Origin: Alteraurantiacibacter aquimixticola
GTDB taxonomy: Bacteria; Pseudomonadota; Alphaproteobacteria; Sphingomonadales; Sphingomonadaceae
Reading direction: 5' to 3'
Assembly (NCBI RefSeq): GCF_004965515.1
Contig: NZ_SSHH01000001.1
Span: forward strand, 933,280 to 997,279
Length of the DNA stretch: 64,000 bases
Shown: piece by piece, positions 16,739 to 24,742 of the stretch
Numbering within the stretch: position 1 is the stretch's first letter
Layout of the letters: every line of letters begins with the position of its first letter
Notes under the pieces: generated by a model
The model's input: the letters and a program-made list of their open reading frames with translations, nothing else
What the model was told of the DNA's origin: nothing
Database searches by the model: none
Program-made: the position numbers and the translations under genes

Positions 16739-17233
16739 ATGCGTCCGTCACACTACCTGGCCCTTGCAGCCATCGGCCTGCCTGCGCCGGCCCTGGCCAA
16801 TAGCGGCAGCGTCTCGATCGAAATTCCGCGAATGTCGGTCAATACCTATCGCAAGCCCTATGTCGCCGTCTGGATCGAAAACGAAGGCGGGCAGCAAGTA
16901 AAGATGGTGACGGTCCTGCACGATCAGGCGCGCATCGGGGCGCGCTGGCTGCCGGACCTCAGGATGTGGTGGCGCAAGGGCGGCCGCGCGATGGACATGC
17001 CTTCCGATGGCATTTCAGGTCCCACCCGGGCTCCCGGGCGGCACACGATCCCGCTGCGCGGGCTGGAGGGACTTGCGGCGGGCAATTATTCGGTCGTCGT
17101 CGAAGCTGTTCGCGAGAATGGCGGGCGGGAACTGGTGAAGGTCCCGTTCAGCCTGACGCCGGGCAGGGCTGCCAACGCATCCGCCAGCGGCAGCAGGGAG
17201 CTTGGAGCTGTCAGCGTCACCGTCCGGCCCTGA
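16739..17233 (+). CDS. DUF2271 periplasmic protein, candidate covalent flavoprotein
   Basis: A 164-residue exported protein (signal peptide to about PAPALA). It has a beta-sandwich-like body with YVAVWIENEGGQQVKMVTVL and LPDLRMWWRKGG. Residues 90-100 read DGISGPTRAPG, matching the DxxSGAT-type ApbE flavinylation motif except that Ala is Pro; Thr96 would be the FMN attachment site. DUF2271 genes are known to cluster with ApbE, and an apbE gene follows five bases downstream. I infer a periplasmic FMN carrier that accepts electrons via the PepSY protein. The Pro substitution is unusual and might reduce modification. Confidence 0.75.
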   Translation: MRPSHYLALAAIGLPAPALANSGSVSIEIPRMSVNTYRKPYVAVWIENEGGQQVKMVTVLHDQARIGARWLPDLRMWWRKGGRAMDMPSDGISGPTRAPGRHTIPLRGLEGLAAGNYSVVVEAVRENGGRELVKVPFSLTPGRAANASASGSRELGAVSVTVRP

Positions 17234-17238
17234 AGACT

Positions 17239-18288
17239 ATGCCGCAAGTGGTTTCCAGCGCTGCACCTGCGGCGGAGGGTTTGCTGTTCCTGCCGCCGGT
17301 CTTGGCTCCGGTTGATCGTCTGCCTTCCGGCGAGGAGATCGGTTTCGGCGGCCGTATCTTCGGCACGACCTGGTCGGTGCGGATGGTGATGCGCGATGAC
17401 GCCAGCGCGCTCGAGCTGTTCGTATTGCGCGGACAGCTTCAGCGGGCTTGCGAGGTAATCCTTGCGCTCGTTGACCAGCAGATGAGCCCCTGGATCGCGG
17501 ATTCCGATCTCAATCGCTACAACGGGCTTCCCGATGGCGGGGCGCTGGCACTGCGCGAACCGATGCGCGCACTGGTCGGGGATGCGCTGGTGCTCTGGCA
17601 ACAGACTGGCGGCCTGTTCGACCCGTTTATCGGCGAAGCGACCGATCTGTGGGGCTTCGGACCGGTCGCGGTTGGCGATGGCCTGCCGGATGCAGGGGCG
17701 TTGAGTGCAATCCGCTCGCTCCGCCACGGCGACCGACCTTGCCTTCAAGGCGACGAGCTCATCCGCAAGGCCGGGTTCCAGCTCGATCTGTGCGGCATTG
17801 CCAAGGGTTTTGCCGTCGACCTCCTGATGGATCGATTGCAGGCCGAGCCTGGCGTCGCATCCGTGCTCGTCGAGATCGGCGGCGAGCTCAAGGGATGCGG
17901 CGTCAAGCCCGATGCCATGCCGTGGTGGGTGGATCTGGACTGGGCGGAAGACGCCGGTGAACCGCGCATGCGGTTGGCTCTCCACGACTGGGCTTGTGCG
18001 TCATCGGGCGTTGCCCAGCGATCATTCGTCCACGGCGAGCGGCGCTATTCCCATGCGATCGATCCGGCGACCGGTGAGCCAACCACGAGCGACCTGGCTG
18101 GCGTGACCGTCCTCGCCCCTGAGTGCTGGCGTGCCGATGCCTTGGCGACAGCGCTGCTGGTCGCCGGGCAGGAAGGCGCCCTGGCATTGGCCAATCGTCT
18201 GGCAGTTCCGTGCCTGCTCATTCCCAGCGAGAGTGGGGAGCGACCTGTTTGCAGCGCCGCTATGCAGGACTGGCTGGTCGATGATTGA
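17239..18288 (+). CDS. apbE: FAD:protein FMN transferase (ApbE family)
   Basis: A 349-residue enzyme that transfers FMN from FAD to Ser/Thr of a target protein. Family motifs are visible: FGTTWSVRMV near the start, SDLNRYN, FDPFIGEATDLWGFG, IDLCGIAKGFAVD-like LCGIAKGFAVDLL, VEIGGELKGCG, SHAIDPATGEP, and the Mg-binding C-terminal WRADALATALLV. The start at ATG 17239 lacks a clear Sec signal or lipobox, so unlike typical ApbE it may work in the cytoplasm before export of the target. Its nearest likely substrate is the DUF2271 protein just upstream. The 3' end overlaps the reductase gene by eight bases. Confidence 0.85.
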   Translation: MPQVVSSAAPAAEGLLFLPPVLAPVDRLPSGEEIGFGGRIFGTTWSVRMVMRDDASALELFVLRGQLQRACEVILALVDQQMSPWIADSDLNRYNGLPDGGALALREPMRALVGDALVLWQQTGGLFDPFIGEATDLWGFGPVAVGDGLPDAGALSAIRSLRHGDRPCLQGDELIRKAGFQLDLCGIAKGFAVDLLMDRLQAEPGVASVLVEIGGELKGCGVKPDAMPWWVDLDWAEDAGEPRMRLALHDWACASSGVAQRSFVHGERRYSHAIDPATGEPTTSDLAGVTVLAPECWRADALATALLVAGQEGALALANRLAVPCLLIPSESGERPVCSAAMQDWLVDD

Positions 18289-19651
18289 TACCCTTGCCGG
18301 AGTTTCCGGTGATCCCGTTCATTGGGCGATCTCGCTCGTGCTGGTGGGGATCTGGCTGCTGATATGCTGGCTCTGTTTGCGGAAGCCCGCCGAGCAATCG
18401 ATCGACAAGGCGGAGTGCCTCGTCGTCTTCGCCTCGCAGACCGGGCATGCCGAGGACATTGCCCGCGCCACCCATGCCCGGATCGCTGCGGGCGGCCGAC
18501 CAGTGCAATTGCTGGAGGCCGACTGCCTGACCCCAGAGCTGCTCGACGCCGCGCGCAAGATCTTCTTCATTCTGTCGACCACCGGCGATGGCGATGCGCC
18601 GGACAACGCCCGGGCTTTCGAGCAAAGGGTTCTTTCGGCGGATGCCGACCTTTCCGGCAAAAGGGTGCTGCTGCTTGGGCTGGGCGACCGGCGCTACAGC
18701 GACTTCTGCGGTTTCGCGCTCAGGGTGTGGAACTGGGCGGAGCGGTGTGGCGCGCAGCTTCGCGTGCCGCTTGTACCGGTGGACGATCTTGCCCCCGCCG
18801 ATCTTGCGCGATGGGACCAGCATTTGGGTGAAGAGGGATATCCACCGGTTCCGGCGGCGGAAGACCGAGGGCAAAGCTGGCAGGTCATCGAGCGCAAGCA
18901 GGTTGCGGACGCTGCATTCGGTCCCGAGGGCGAGCAAACCAGTGACGGCCTCTATCGGCTGGCAATCAAACCGGAAGCCGGGGGCAGGCCGGAATGGGAC
19001 ATAGGTGACCTTTTCGAGCTGGAAACGCCCGACGGCCATTTCCGGGATTATTCGATTGCGAACCTGCCGGGTGCCGATGAACTGCTGCTATTTGTCCGGC
19101 GAGTGGTGGAAGGCGGTGTTGCCGGTCGTGGATCGGGCCTCCTGACCAGCATCGAGCCCGCCGCATCCAATCAGGCCGCATCCAATCACGCCGGGTCGAA
19201 TTTCACCGGGCGAATTCGCCAGCACCGTTCGTTCAGGCCACCGGCAGGGCAAGGGTCCTTGCTTGCGGTTGGTGCCGGGTCGGGTTGGGCAGGGCTGCGC
19301 CCGCATATCGCGCAGGCGATAGCGCAGGGCAGGCGATGCTGGCTCGTCTTTGGTGAGCGCGAGGCTGGCCAGGCAGAGCAACTCTTCGCCGAAATGCGCG
19401 AATGGCATGAAGACGGACGTTTACAGCGCCTCGACCTCGTCTTGTCGCGTGGCGGAGGGCCCTATGTCCAGACGCTGCTTGAGGACAAGGCGCGCGAGGT
19501 CGCGGACTTCCTCGATGGCGAGGGCTGCGTGGTGCTTTGCGGGCGACTGGCCATGGGCGAGGCGTCACTTGCCGTCCTGCGTGCCTCGCTTGGGGCGGAG
19601 TGGCTTGAGCAAGCCCAGGCCGATGGCCGGCTGCGCCACGACTTCTACTGA
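18281..19651 (+). CDS. Membrane-anchored flavodoxin/ferredoxin reductase-type flavoprotein
   Basis: A 456-residue protein resembling the flavoprotein subunit of sulfite reductase or a cytochrome P450 reductase. An N-terminal helix (about residues 16-33, ISLVLVGIWLLICWLCL) is followed by a flavodoxin domain (FASQTGHAEDIA for FMN phosphate, LSTTGDGDAPDNA) and then an FNR module with the FAD motif RDYSIAN near 245. The C-terminal NADPH part is GAGSGWAGLRPH. This would take electrons from NADPH and pass them through FAD/FMN to the PepSY/DUF2271 partners. A short repeated stretch near 285 (AASNQAASNHAGSN) is an odd linker. It overlaps apbE, the upstream gene, and ends the operon. Confidence 0.8.
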   Translation: MIDTLAGVSGDPVHWAISLVLVGIWLLICWLCLRKPAEQSIDKAECLVVFASQTGHAEDIARATHARIAAGGRPVQLLEADCLTPELLDAARKIFFILSTTGDGDAPDNARAFEQRVLSADADLSGKRVLLLGLGDRRYSDFCGFALRVWNWAERCGAQLRVPLVPVDDLAPADLARWDQHLGEEGYPPVPAAEDRGQSWQVIERKQVADAAFGPEGEQTSDGLYRLAIKPEAGGRPEWDIGDLFELETPDGHFRDYSIANLPGADELLLFVRRVVEGGVAGRGSGLLTSIEPAASNQAASNHAGSNFTGRIRQHRSFRPPAGQGSLLAVGAGSGWAGLRPHIAQAIAQGRRCWLVFGEREAGQAEQLFAEMREWHEDGRLQRLDLVLSRGGGPYVQTLLEDKAREVADFLDGEGCVVLCGRLAMGEASLAVLRASLGAEWLEQAQADGRLRHDFY

Positions 19652-19711
19652 ATGCACGGCCGCGATGATTGTTATTGCAAACGTGTCGCAGGATGATAAT
19701 AGCGAATCGCT

Positions 19712-19730
19712 AATGCGAATCGATTGCATT
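19712..19730. promoter_or_regulatory. Fur-box-like site before the haem-type receptor
   Basis: AATGCGAATCGATTGCATT is a near-palindromic 19-mer matching the Fur operator at most positions. A weaker copy (ATTGCAAACGTGTCGCAGG, 19674-19692) lies upstream, and GCGAATCGC partly overlaps, suggesting repeated Fur binding. The receptor's GTG start is 56 bases downstream. Confidence 0.7.
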
Positions 19731-19785
19731 AATGGAGCTGTGGATTACGCGCTCCGACAGTGAGGGTCGAAAAAAGGGGGTCTTC

Positions 19786-21849
19786 GTGACTGCAAGTATG
19801 AGTTCTAAATCCGTCCTGCGCGTCTCTGTCGCAATGTGCGCTGCCCTGTCATTCCATGGCGCCGCCTATGCCCAGGACGCCGAAGAGGGCGAGGAAACGG
19901 AAGTTGCAGATGGCGAGTATCTTGGCACGATCGATATCGGCGAGAGCACGCGTGCCATCCAGACCGGCACCGCAACGGCGACGACGCGGATCAACCGCGA
20001 AGAGATCGAGGATCGCCAGGCCAATACGATTGCCGAGCTGATCGATACCGTTCCGGGCGTCACGCTGATCAACGGAGCGACCCCGATCGGATCGGGCATC
20101 AATATTCGCGGGTTCGGCGCGAACGGAACCTATGGCACCGACCAGAAGGTTCTGATCCTTATCGATGGGGCCACCACGGGATCCGAGGAACTCTATCGCA
20201 TCGGGACCCAGCTGTTCACGGATCCGCTGCTGTACAAGAGCGTGGACGTCATCCGCGGTACGGTCGGGAGCTTCGAATACGGCTCCGGCGTGATCGGCGG
20301 CGTCGTCCGGCTCGAGACAAACGATGCCTACGACGTCCTTGGCGGGCAGCCGGGTGTCGGCCTGAGCCAGGTGCTTGGCGGATTTACCAACGGTGATGGC
20401 TGGTCCACCTCCACCACCGTGGCTGCCATGCCCAGCGAGAATGTCGAATTCCTCGCCAATTACAGCTATCGCGAAGGCGGGACGCAATCCGACGGCAATG
20501 GCGATCCGATCGAGAACAGCGAATTCGAACTGCCCAGCTTCCTCGTGAAGGGTGGCGTCCACTTCGGGCAGGACAACGAGCACACGATCGAGGCAAGCTT
20601 CAGCCAGAGCGAGACTTCCGAGCGCGACAAGCCCTATGACAGTTTCGGCACTAGCGGCGGCGCGTTCGGCAATGTCGATCGCGACACGACTTCCAAGACC
20701 TTCGTTGCCGGATATTATTTCAACCCGATCGCGAATGACCTGATCGACCTGAGCCTAGTCTACTCGTTCTCGGACCAGGACATCGAGCAGGAGTATGTCG
20801 AGGGCAGTTCTCCCTTCGCGCCTCCGGGCGGGTTTGCCGTTGTCAGCGCCGATCACAGCTATGAAACCTCGAAGGTCACGCTGAAGAACGGCGCTTTGTT
20901 CAGCACTGGCGGCGTTCGCCATGCCCTGCGCATCGGCGCGGAATACATCCACAAGGATCGCCTCGACGCGAGCTCCGCGCCGGGCGGTACCGACGATCGC
21001 CTGGCTGCCTTTCTGGTCGACGAGCTCAACCTCTTCCGCGGCTTCACGCTGACGCCGGCGATCCGCTACGAGACTTCGAGCGTCGAGGGCATCCTCGATG
21101 ATGGCAGCGCCGTGAGCTATGACAATGACGCCTTCATGGGCGGCGTCTCCGCTCGCTACGAGTTGCCGTTCGGCCTCGCCGTCTTCGGAAGCTGGGCGCA
21201 CACCGAAAGCCTCCCGATCCTCGATGATCTGGAGAACGAAACCTACATGACGCAGCCGGAGCAGGGTGAAACCTGGGAAGTCGGCGCCTCGTTCGATCGG
21301 GTCGGGGTCTTTACCGCGAACGACCGGGTCGCGCTGAAGGTCAATTACTACGATACGGAATTGACCGACAACACGTCCTATTCGGGTGTTCTCGAGGTCT
21401 ATCTCGAAGGGTTCGAGATCGAGGCGTCCTATGCCACGGCAAGCGGCTTCTATCTCGACTTCAATGGCAACATTGTCGATGGCGAGCGCCTGCGCACCAG
21501 CGGCGTGATCGATGACTGGACCAACCTTCCCAACAACACATACCGCCTGGCTGCGGGCAAGAGGTTCGGCAGGACGTTCGATATCCGGTGGGAAGCATAT
21601 GTTTCCGAGGATCTGACGACCCGCACCGGCAGCATCACGGATGGGGTGACGACGTATGAATCGTCCACGGTTGAGGGCACCAATGTGCACAACCTGCGGG
21701 CTTCCTTCACGCCTGATCTGGACTTCATCGACAACCTGACCCTGCGTGTGAGTGTCGAGAACATCTTCGACAAGTTCTACACGGACGGGCTCGCTACGAG
21801 GCCGGCGCCGGGCAGGACGTTCAAGGGGTCGATTTCGCTCCAGATCTGA
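19786..21849 (+). CDS. TonB-dependent haem/haemoglobin-type receptor
   Basis: A 687-residue receptor beginning at GTG 19786, chosen because AAGGGGG ends five bases before it; ATG 19798 is too far. Signal peptide to about HGAAYAQ. The plug contains IGSGINIRGFG, VLILIDGATTGSEEL, VDVIRGTVGSFEYGSGVIGG and LETNDAYDVL. That last pattern and the C-terminal RPAPGRTFKGSISLQI are typical of the haemoglobin/transferrin/haem receptor family (TIGR01786). I could not see a clear FRAP/NPNL haem signature, so the ligand is uncertain. It is followed by its own tonB and by DUF4198 and EF-hand genes under the same Fur-type promoter. Confidence 0.8.
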   Translation: MTASMSSKSVLRVSVAMCAALSFHGAAYAQDAEEGEETEVADGEYLGTIDIGESTRAIQTGTATATTRINREEIEDRQANTIAELIDTVPGVTLINGATPIGSGINIRGFGANGTYGTDQKVLILIDGATTGSEELYRIGTQLFTDPLLYKSVDVIRGTVGSFEYGSGVIGGVVRLETNDAYDVLGGQPGVGLSQVLGGFTNGDGWSTSTTVAAMPSENVEFLANYSYREGGTQSDGNGDPIENSEFELPSFLVKGGVHFGQDNEHTIEASFSQSETSERDKPYDSFGTSGGAFGNVDRDTTSKTFVAGYYFNPIANDLIDLSLVYSFSDQDIEQEYVEGSSPFAPPGGFAVVSADHSYETSKVTLKNGALFSTGGVRHALRIGAEYIHKDRLDASSAPGGTDDRLAAFLVDELNLFRGFTLTPAIRYETSSVEGILDDGSAVSYDNDAFMGGVSARYELPFGLAVFGSWAHTESLPILDDLENETYMTQPEQGETWEVGASFDRVGVFTANDRVALKVNYYDTELTDNTSYSGVLEVYLEGFEIEASYATASGFYLDFNGNIVDGERLRTSGVIDDWTNLPNNTYRLAAGKRFGRTFDIRWEAYVSEDLTTRTGSITDGVTTYESSTVEGTNVHNLRASFTPDLDFIDNLTLRVSVENIFDKFYTDGLATRPAPGRTFKGSISLQI

Positions 21850-21902
21850 CCTGGCGGCAAACGGGCCGCCCGGCGGGTGGCCCCGAGATTGAGGCGAGCA
21901 CG

Positions 21903-22649
21903 ATGTACGCTGATCCGTACACAGGATGGACAAGGCAGCAGGCTGTTTCGGCGGCCGTGTCCATCCTGCTCAATCTGGCGATCTTTGTCGGCTTCGCGTG
22001 GTTCACGGGGATCGGCAGCGCGGTTGTGCAGCGGGGTGCTGCGCTGGCCGTGTTCAACGTGGGCCATCAAGGGGAGGTCGAGGCCGAAAGCCCGGTCGAG
22101 GAAGCCTCGCCTCCGCCTGCCTCGCAGTCGGCGCAGGCCGAGGCACGGAAAGCCGTGGAGCCTCAGGAACTGGCGCTCCTGACCGAGCCGGAACTGGTTT
22201 CCGAAGACGCGGCAGAGGCCGATGAGGAGGTAGCTCCAGAAGTGCTTCATCCAGCGGAGCCCCTGCATATCCCGACCAGAAACCGGCTGGCGCAACCGGT
22301 CGAGAGGGTGAGGATCGAACCGGCCCGACAGCAGGCAAGCGTCCCCGCCGTCGCCTCAAGGGGCGGCGATGCACAACCAAGCTCCAGCACGGAAGGCGAT
22401 AGCTACGGGGCGTCCGTCAAGCAGCATCTCCTGCGCTTCCGGAGGCAAAACACCGTCGGTCCCGGTTCGGCCTTTATCCACTTCACGGTGCTTCTGGACG
22501 GCAAGGTCAACGGCGTCGGTGTGGCCCGGACCTCGGGTTCGTCCCGCTTTGACCGTGAGGCGATGCAGATGGTGCGCCGCGCCGTTCCGTTTCCGCCACC
22601 TCCCGACGGCGTGAGGCGCCGGTTCAACTTCGAAATCACGGGCCGCTGA
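21903..22649 (+). CDS. tonB: Energy transducer TonB
   Basis: A 248-residue protein: one N-terminal inner-membrane helix (about residues 17-36, VSILLNLAIFVGFAWFTG), then a Pro/Glu/Ala-rich periplasm-spanning linker (SPVEEASPPPASQSAQAEA onwards). The C-terminal TonB domain has SYGASVKQHLLRF, GSAFIHFTVLLDGKVNGV, SSRFDREAMQMVRRAVPFPP and FNFEITGR. It lies 53 bases after the haem-type receptor and probably energises it preferentially. No exbB or exbD is present nearby, so it must use those encoded elsewhere. Confidence 0.9.
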   Translation: MYADPYTGWTRQQAVSAAVSILLNLAIFVGFAWFTGIGSAVVQRGAALAVFNVGHQGEVEAESPVEEASPPPASQSAQAEARKAVEPQELALLTEPELVSEDAAEADEEVAPEVLHPAEPLHIPTRNRLAQPVERVRIEPARQQASVPAVASRGGDAQPSSSTEGDSYGASVKQHLLRFRRQNTVGPGSAFIHFTVLLDGKVNGVGVARTSGSSRFDREAMQMVRRAVPFPPPPDGVRRRFNFEITGR

Positions 22650-22696
22650 AGTGGGCCTTCCGCAACAACAATCAGTCAAGAAAGAGGGATGACATC

Positions 22697-23503
22697 ATGA
22701 AGAGGAATACTGGCAGTCTGCTCCTGCCGACATGCGCGGCAGCTGTCCTGGCGGCAATGCCGGCCAGCACCGCATACGCACACACGGCCTACATGCTGCC
22801 CAATGTGTTCGTGGCGAACCTTGAGCAGCAAATCACCGTGCAGAGCTCGTTCGCGGAGGACTTCTTCCGACCCGAGGTCGCGGTGGATTCAGATGATTGG
22901 CACGTGGTCCTGCCCGATGGCTCGCGGGGCGAATTCGAGAATGTCGCCCAGCACAGGCAGATCGTCATCCTCGAAAGCCCGATAGAGGCGGAGGGCACCT
23001 ATCGCTTTACCTCGGGCGTTCGCCACGGTCGCAAGAGCACGCAGGCCCTGGTGAATGGCGAATGGGAAACGGTTCGCGGCGACGAGATTCCTGCCGAGGC
23101 AACGGAAACGCGCACGAGCCAAACCGAAACCGTCTCCGATGTCTATGTGAGCAAGAAAGCGCCCACGCGCGCGCCGGTCGATGTCCGGATCGGGCGCCTT
23201 CTGGTCCAGCCGCTGACGCATCCCAGCGATGTCTACCTCGACAGCGAGTTCGAACTGGCAGTGCTCTTCGATGGCCAGCCCATGGCGGGGCACGCGGTCT
23301 CCATCGATCGTAGCGGCTCCGAATATGATGAAGAGAAGTTTCACGAGGAAATCACCACCGGCGAAGACGGCCGGCTATCCCTCAGCTTCGACCAGCCCGG
23401 TATCTATGTCCTGATGACGCGGCACCGTGCCGACGCCCCCGACGGGGCCGAGTCCGACATTCGCAGCTACACCACTTCGCTGACCTTCGAAGTCCAGCGC
23501 TAA
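22697..23503 (+). CDS. DUF4198 periplasmic protein
   Basis: A 268-residue exported protein (signal to about STAYAHT) with a mature part starting HTAYMLPNVF, the usual opening of DUF4198 proteins, whose N-terminal His may bind metal. Two Ig-like beta domains follow (LPDGSRGEFENV and VSIDRSGSEYDEEKF, ending GIYVLMTRHRADAPD). DUF4198 proteins occur next to TonB-dependent metal receptors and Ni/Co transporters and are presumed periplasmic metal-binding partners. Placed here between tonB and an EF-hand gene in an iron-repressed operon, it likely handles the imported metal or haem. No catalytic role can be read. Confidence 0.75.
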   Translation: MKRNTGSLLLPTCAAAVLAAMPASTAYAHTAYMLPNVFVANLEQQITVQSSFAEDFFRPEVAVDSDDWHVVLPDGSRGEFENVAQHRQIVILESPIEAEGTYRFTSGVRHGRKSTQALVNGEWETVRGDEIPAEATETRTSQTETVSDVYVSKKAPTRAPVDVRIGRLLVQPLTHPSDVYLDSEFELAVLFDGQPMAGHAVSIDRSGSEYDEEKFHEEITTGEDGRLSLSFDQPGIYVLMTRHRADAPDGAESDIRSYTTSLTFEVQR

Positions 23504-23533
23504 GCCATTCCAGCACGAGAAGGATAGTTCCCG

Positions 23534-24028
23534 ATGAAGAATATGTTGACCAGTGGCATGGCCGCGATCGCCATGATGTCCCTTTCCTGCGCTGCCACGG
23601 CGCAGGATGGAGGCGACGATCAGCAGGAAGAGGCGCGCAACAGCGACGGCGGGCGGTCGACTGCCCGTGGCCACAGCAAGGAAGCCTTCCTGAACTCATA
23701 CGACACCAATGAAGACGGAACGGTATCTTCGGAAGAGTTCATGGCCCGGCGAGCCGAAACCTATGAAACCTTCGACCTGAACGGCGACGGTATGGTTGCC
23801 GAGGACGAATATGTCGATGAGTACAAGTTCCGCCTCGACCAGCAGCTTGCGGAACAGCGTGCGCGGCAGATCCGCCAGGCGCATGTTCGCTATGGCGTGC
23901 TCGACACCGATGAAAACGCCAACATGACGCTCGACGAGTTCAACGAGTCCGGAAGCCGGATGTTCAGCCGCCTCGATTCCAACGAGGATGGCGTCGTCGA
24001 CCAGCGCGATACGGCCGAGCATTTCTGA
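23534..24028 (+). CDS. Periplasmic EF-hand protein
   Basis: A 164-residue exported protein (signal peptide to about SCAATAQD) with four EF-hand-like loops: DTNEDGTVSSEEF, DLNGDGMVAEDEY, DTDENANMTLDEF (third loop degenerate at the Gly position) and DSNEDGVVDQRDT. Helices between them fit paired EF hands. It would bind calcium in the periplasm. It closes the receptor-tonB-DUF4198 operon just ahead of a strong terminator. Why an iron-repressed operon carries a calcium-binding protein is unclear; barrel stabilisation or signalling are guesses. Confidence 0.85.
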   Translation: MKNMLTSGMAAIAMMSLSCAATAQDGGDDQQEEARNSDGGRSTARGHSKEAFLNSYDTNEDGTVSSEEFMARRAETYETFDLNGDGMVAEDEYVDEYKFRLDQQLAEQRARQIRQAHVRYGVLDTDENANMTLDEFNESGSRMFSRLDSNEDGVVDQRDTAEHF

Positions 24029-24092
24029 CGCCGGTCCTCCGACGGGCAAAATGCCTGCGCCTGTACGTTGGTGCAGGGCAGCACAGGCAGTC

Positions 24093-24126
24093 CGGGCGGT
24101 GAACCTCTCACCGCCCGTTCTTGTCT
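24093..24126 (+). terminator. Intrinsic terminator after the EF-hand gene
   Basis: CGGGCGGTGA (24093-24102), loop ACCTC, then TCACCGCCCG (24108-24117) form a perfect 10-bp GC-rich stem followed by TTCTTGT. It separates the haem-type operon from the next Fur-box-led operon. Confidence 0.8.
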
Positions 24127-24207
24127 GCGGGAGGATGATGGCATTCGCGAATGTCCGGGCAGATCATTCAGTGCATTTACACGCGAAAATCCTCAATAAG
24201 CCATTGC

Positions 24208-24228
24208 TAATGAAAATGACTCGCATTA
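24208..24228. promoter_or_regulatory. Fur-box-like site before the unknown-family operon
   Basis: The 21-mer TAATG-AAAATGACTCG-CATTA has 5-bp inverted arms and a core nearly identical to the site at 15953-15973. It lies 28 bases before the first small ORF (ATG 24256), indicating iron repression of the operon running to fur. Confidence 0.7.
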
Positions 24229-24255
24229 ACATCTCCTGGAGTAAAAGGAGGGAGC

Positions 24256-24414
24256 ATGCGGAAAATCTCGTTTCCTGGTGTTTCAATGGCGGTGCTGGGG
24301 GAGGTCCCCTTGCTGGCAAACGACAACGCGATATCTCACACTCATGCGGAGGCTTTTGCTGCGTTCGTGGCCTTGGCGCTGTCTGGGATTAACCCCGCCT
24401 CGGCACCATTGTGA
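24256..24414 (+). CDS. Small ORF (52 aa) heading the Fur-box-led operon
   Basis: The ATG at 24256 has one of the best ribosome sites in the window (AAGGAGGGAGC). The product begins MRKISFPGVSMAVLG, contains ISHTHAEAFAAFVALALSG, and stops at 24414 after ...NPASAPL. It has no recognised family. The coding-like signal does not end at the stop: a -1 shift continues APIVRVVREIAGEGRVGLMG before a third frame takes over. The feature may therefore be a genuine small protein, a leader, or the first piece of a frameshifted gene. Confidence 0.5.
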   Translation: MRKISFPGVSMAVLGEVPLLANDNAISHTHAEAFAAFVALALSGINPASAPL

Positions 24415-24556
24415 GGGTGGTGCGCGAAATTGCGGGCGAAGGCCGGGTTGGGCTGATGGGCATCTCTCCCCGCTCCACCAGTCCAGCTCGGCCCGGCTGC
24501 ATCTCGCGTTCCCGCATTTTTGGTACGTTGCTCGGGCGCTTCATGTCGCACAGCCC

Positions 24557-24742
24557 ATGGTGCTGGACATGACCGTTCGTCTTTCCGGGGCCGGTGGCTG
24601 TTCGTCGCTCTATGCCGGATCCACCGTGACCGAACGCGAGTGCTGTCCGGAATGCGCCAAACTGGCGCGGATGATCCGCCAGATCCAAGATATGCGAAAT
24701 GCTCTGCCTCGCAGCAGCAGGAGGAAAGCCGTCCATGTATGA
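24557..24742 (+). CDS. Small Cys-rich ORF, start uncertain
   Basis: The frame ending at 24742 is open from far upstream (24278). The C-terminal part from ATG 24557 (MVLDMTVRLSGAGGC) has good GC3 and a CxxC-type cluster, ERECCPECAKLARMIRQIQ, suggesting a small metal or Fe-S site. The ATG has no good Shine-Dalgarno, and coding bias extends upstream to about 24470 (ARLHLAFPHFWYVARALHV), so the true start or a frameshift may lie there. Its stop overlaps the next gene's start as ATGTATGA, the same eight-base junction seen between the two following paralogues. That argues this end is a real gene end. Confidence 0.4.
   Translation: MVLDMTVRLSGAGGCSSLYAGSTVTERECCPECAKLARMIRQIQDMRNALPRSSRRKAVHV

Noticed and set aside
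22054-22380. Pro/Arg-rich minus-strand frame opposite tonB
   Set aside because: It is the mirror of the Pro/Glu/Ala-rich TonB linker and has no independent coding evidence.
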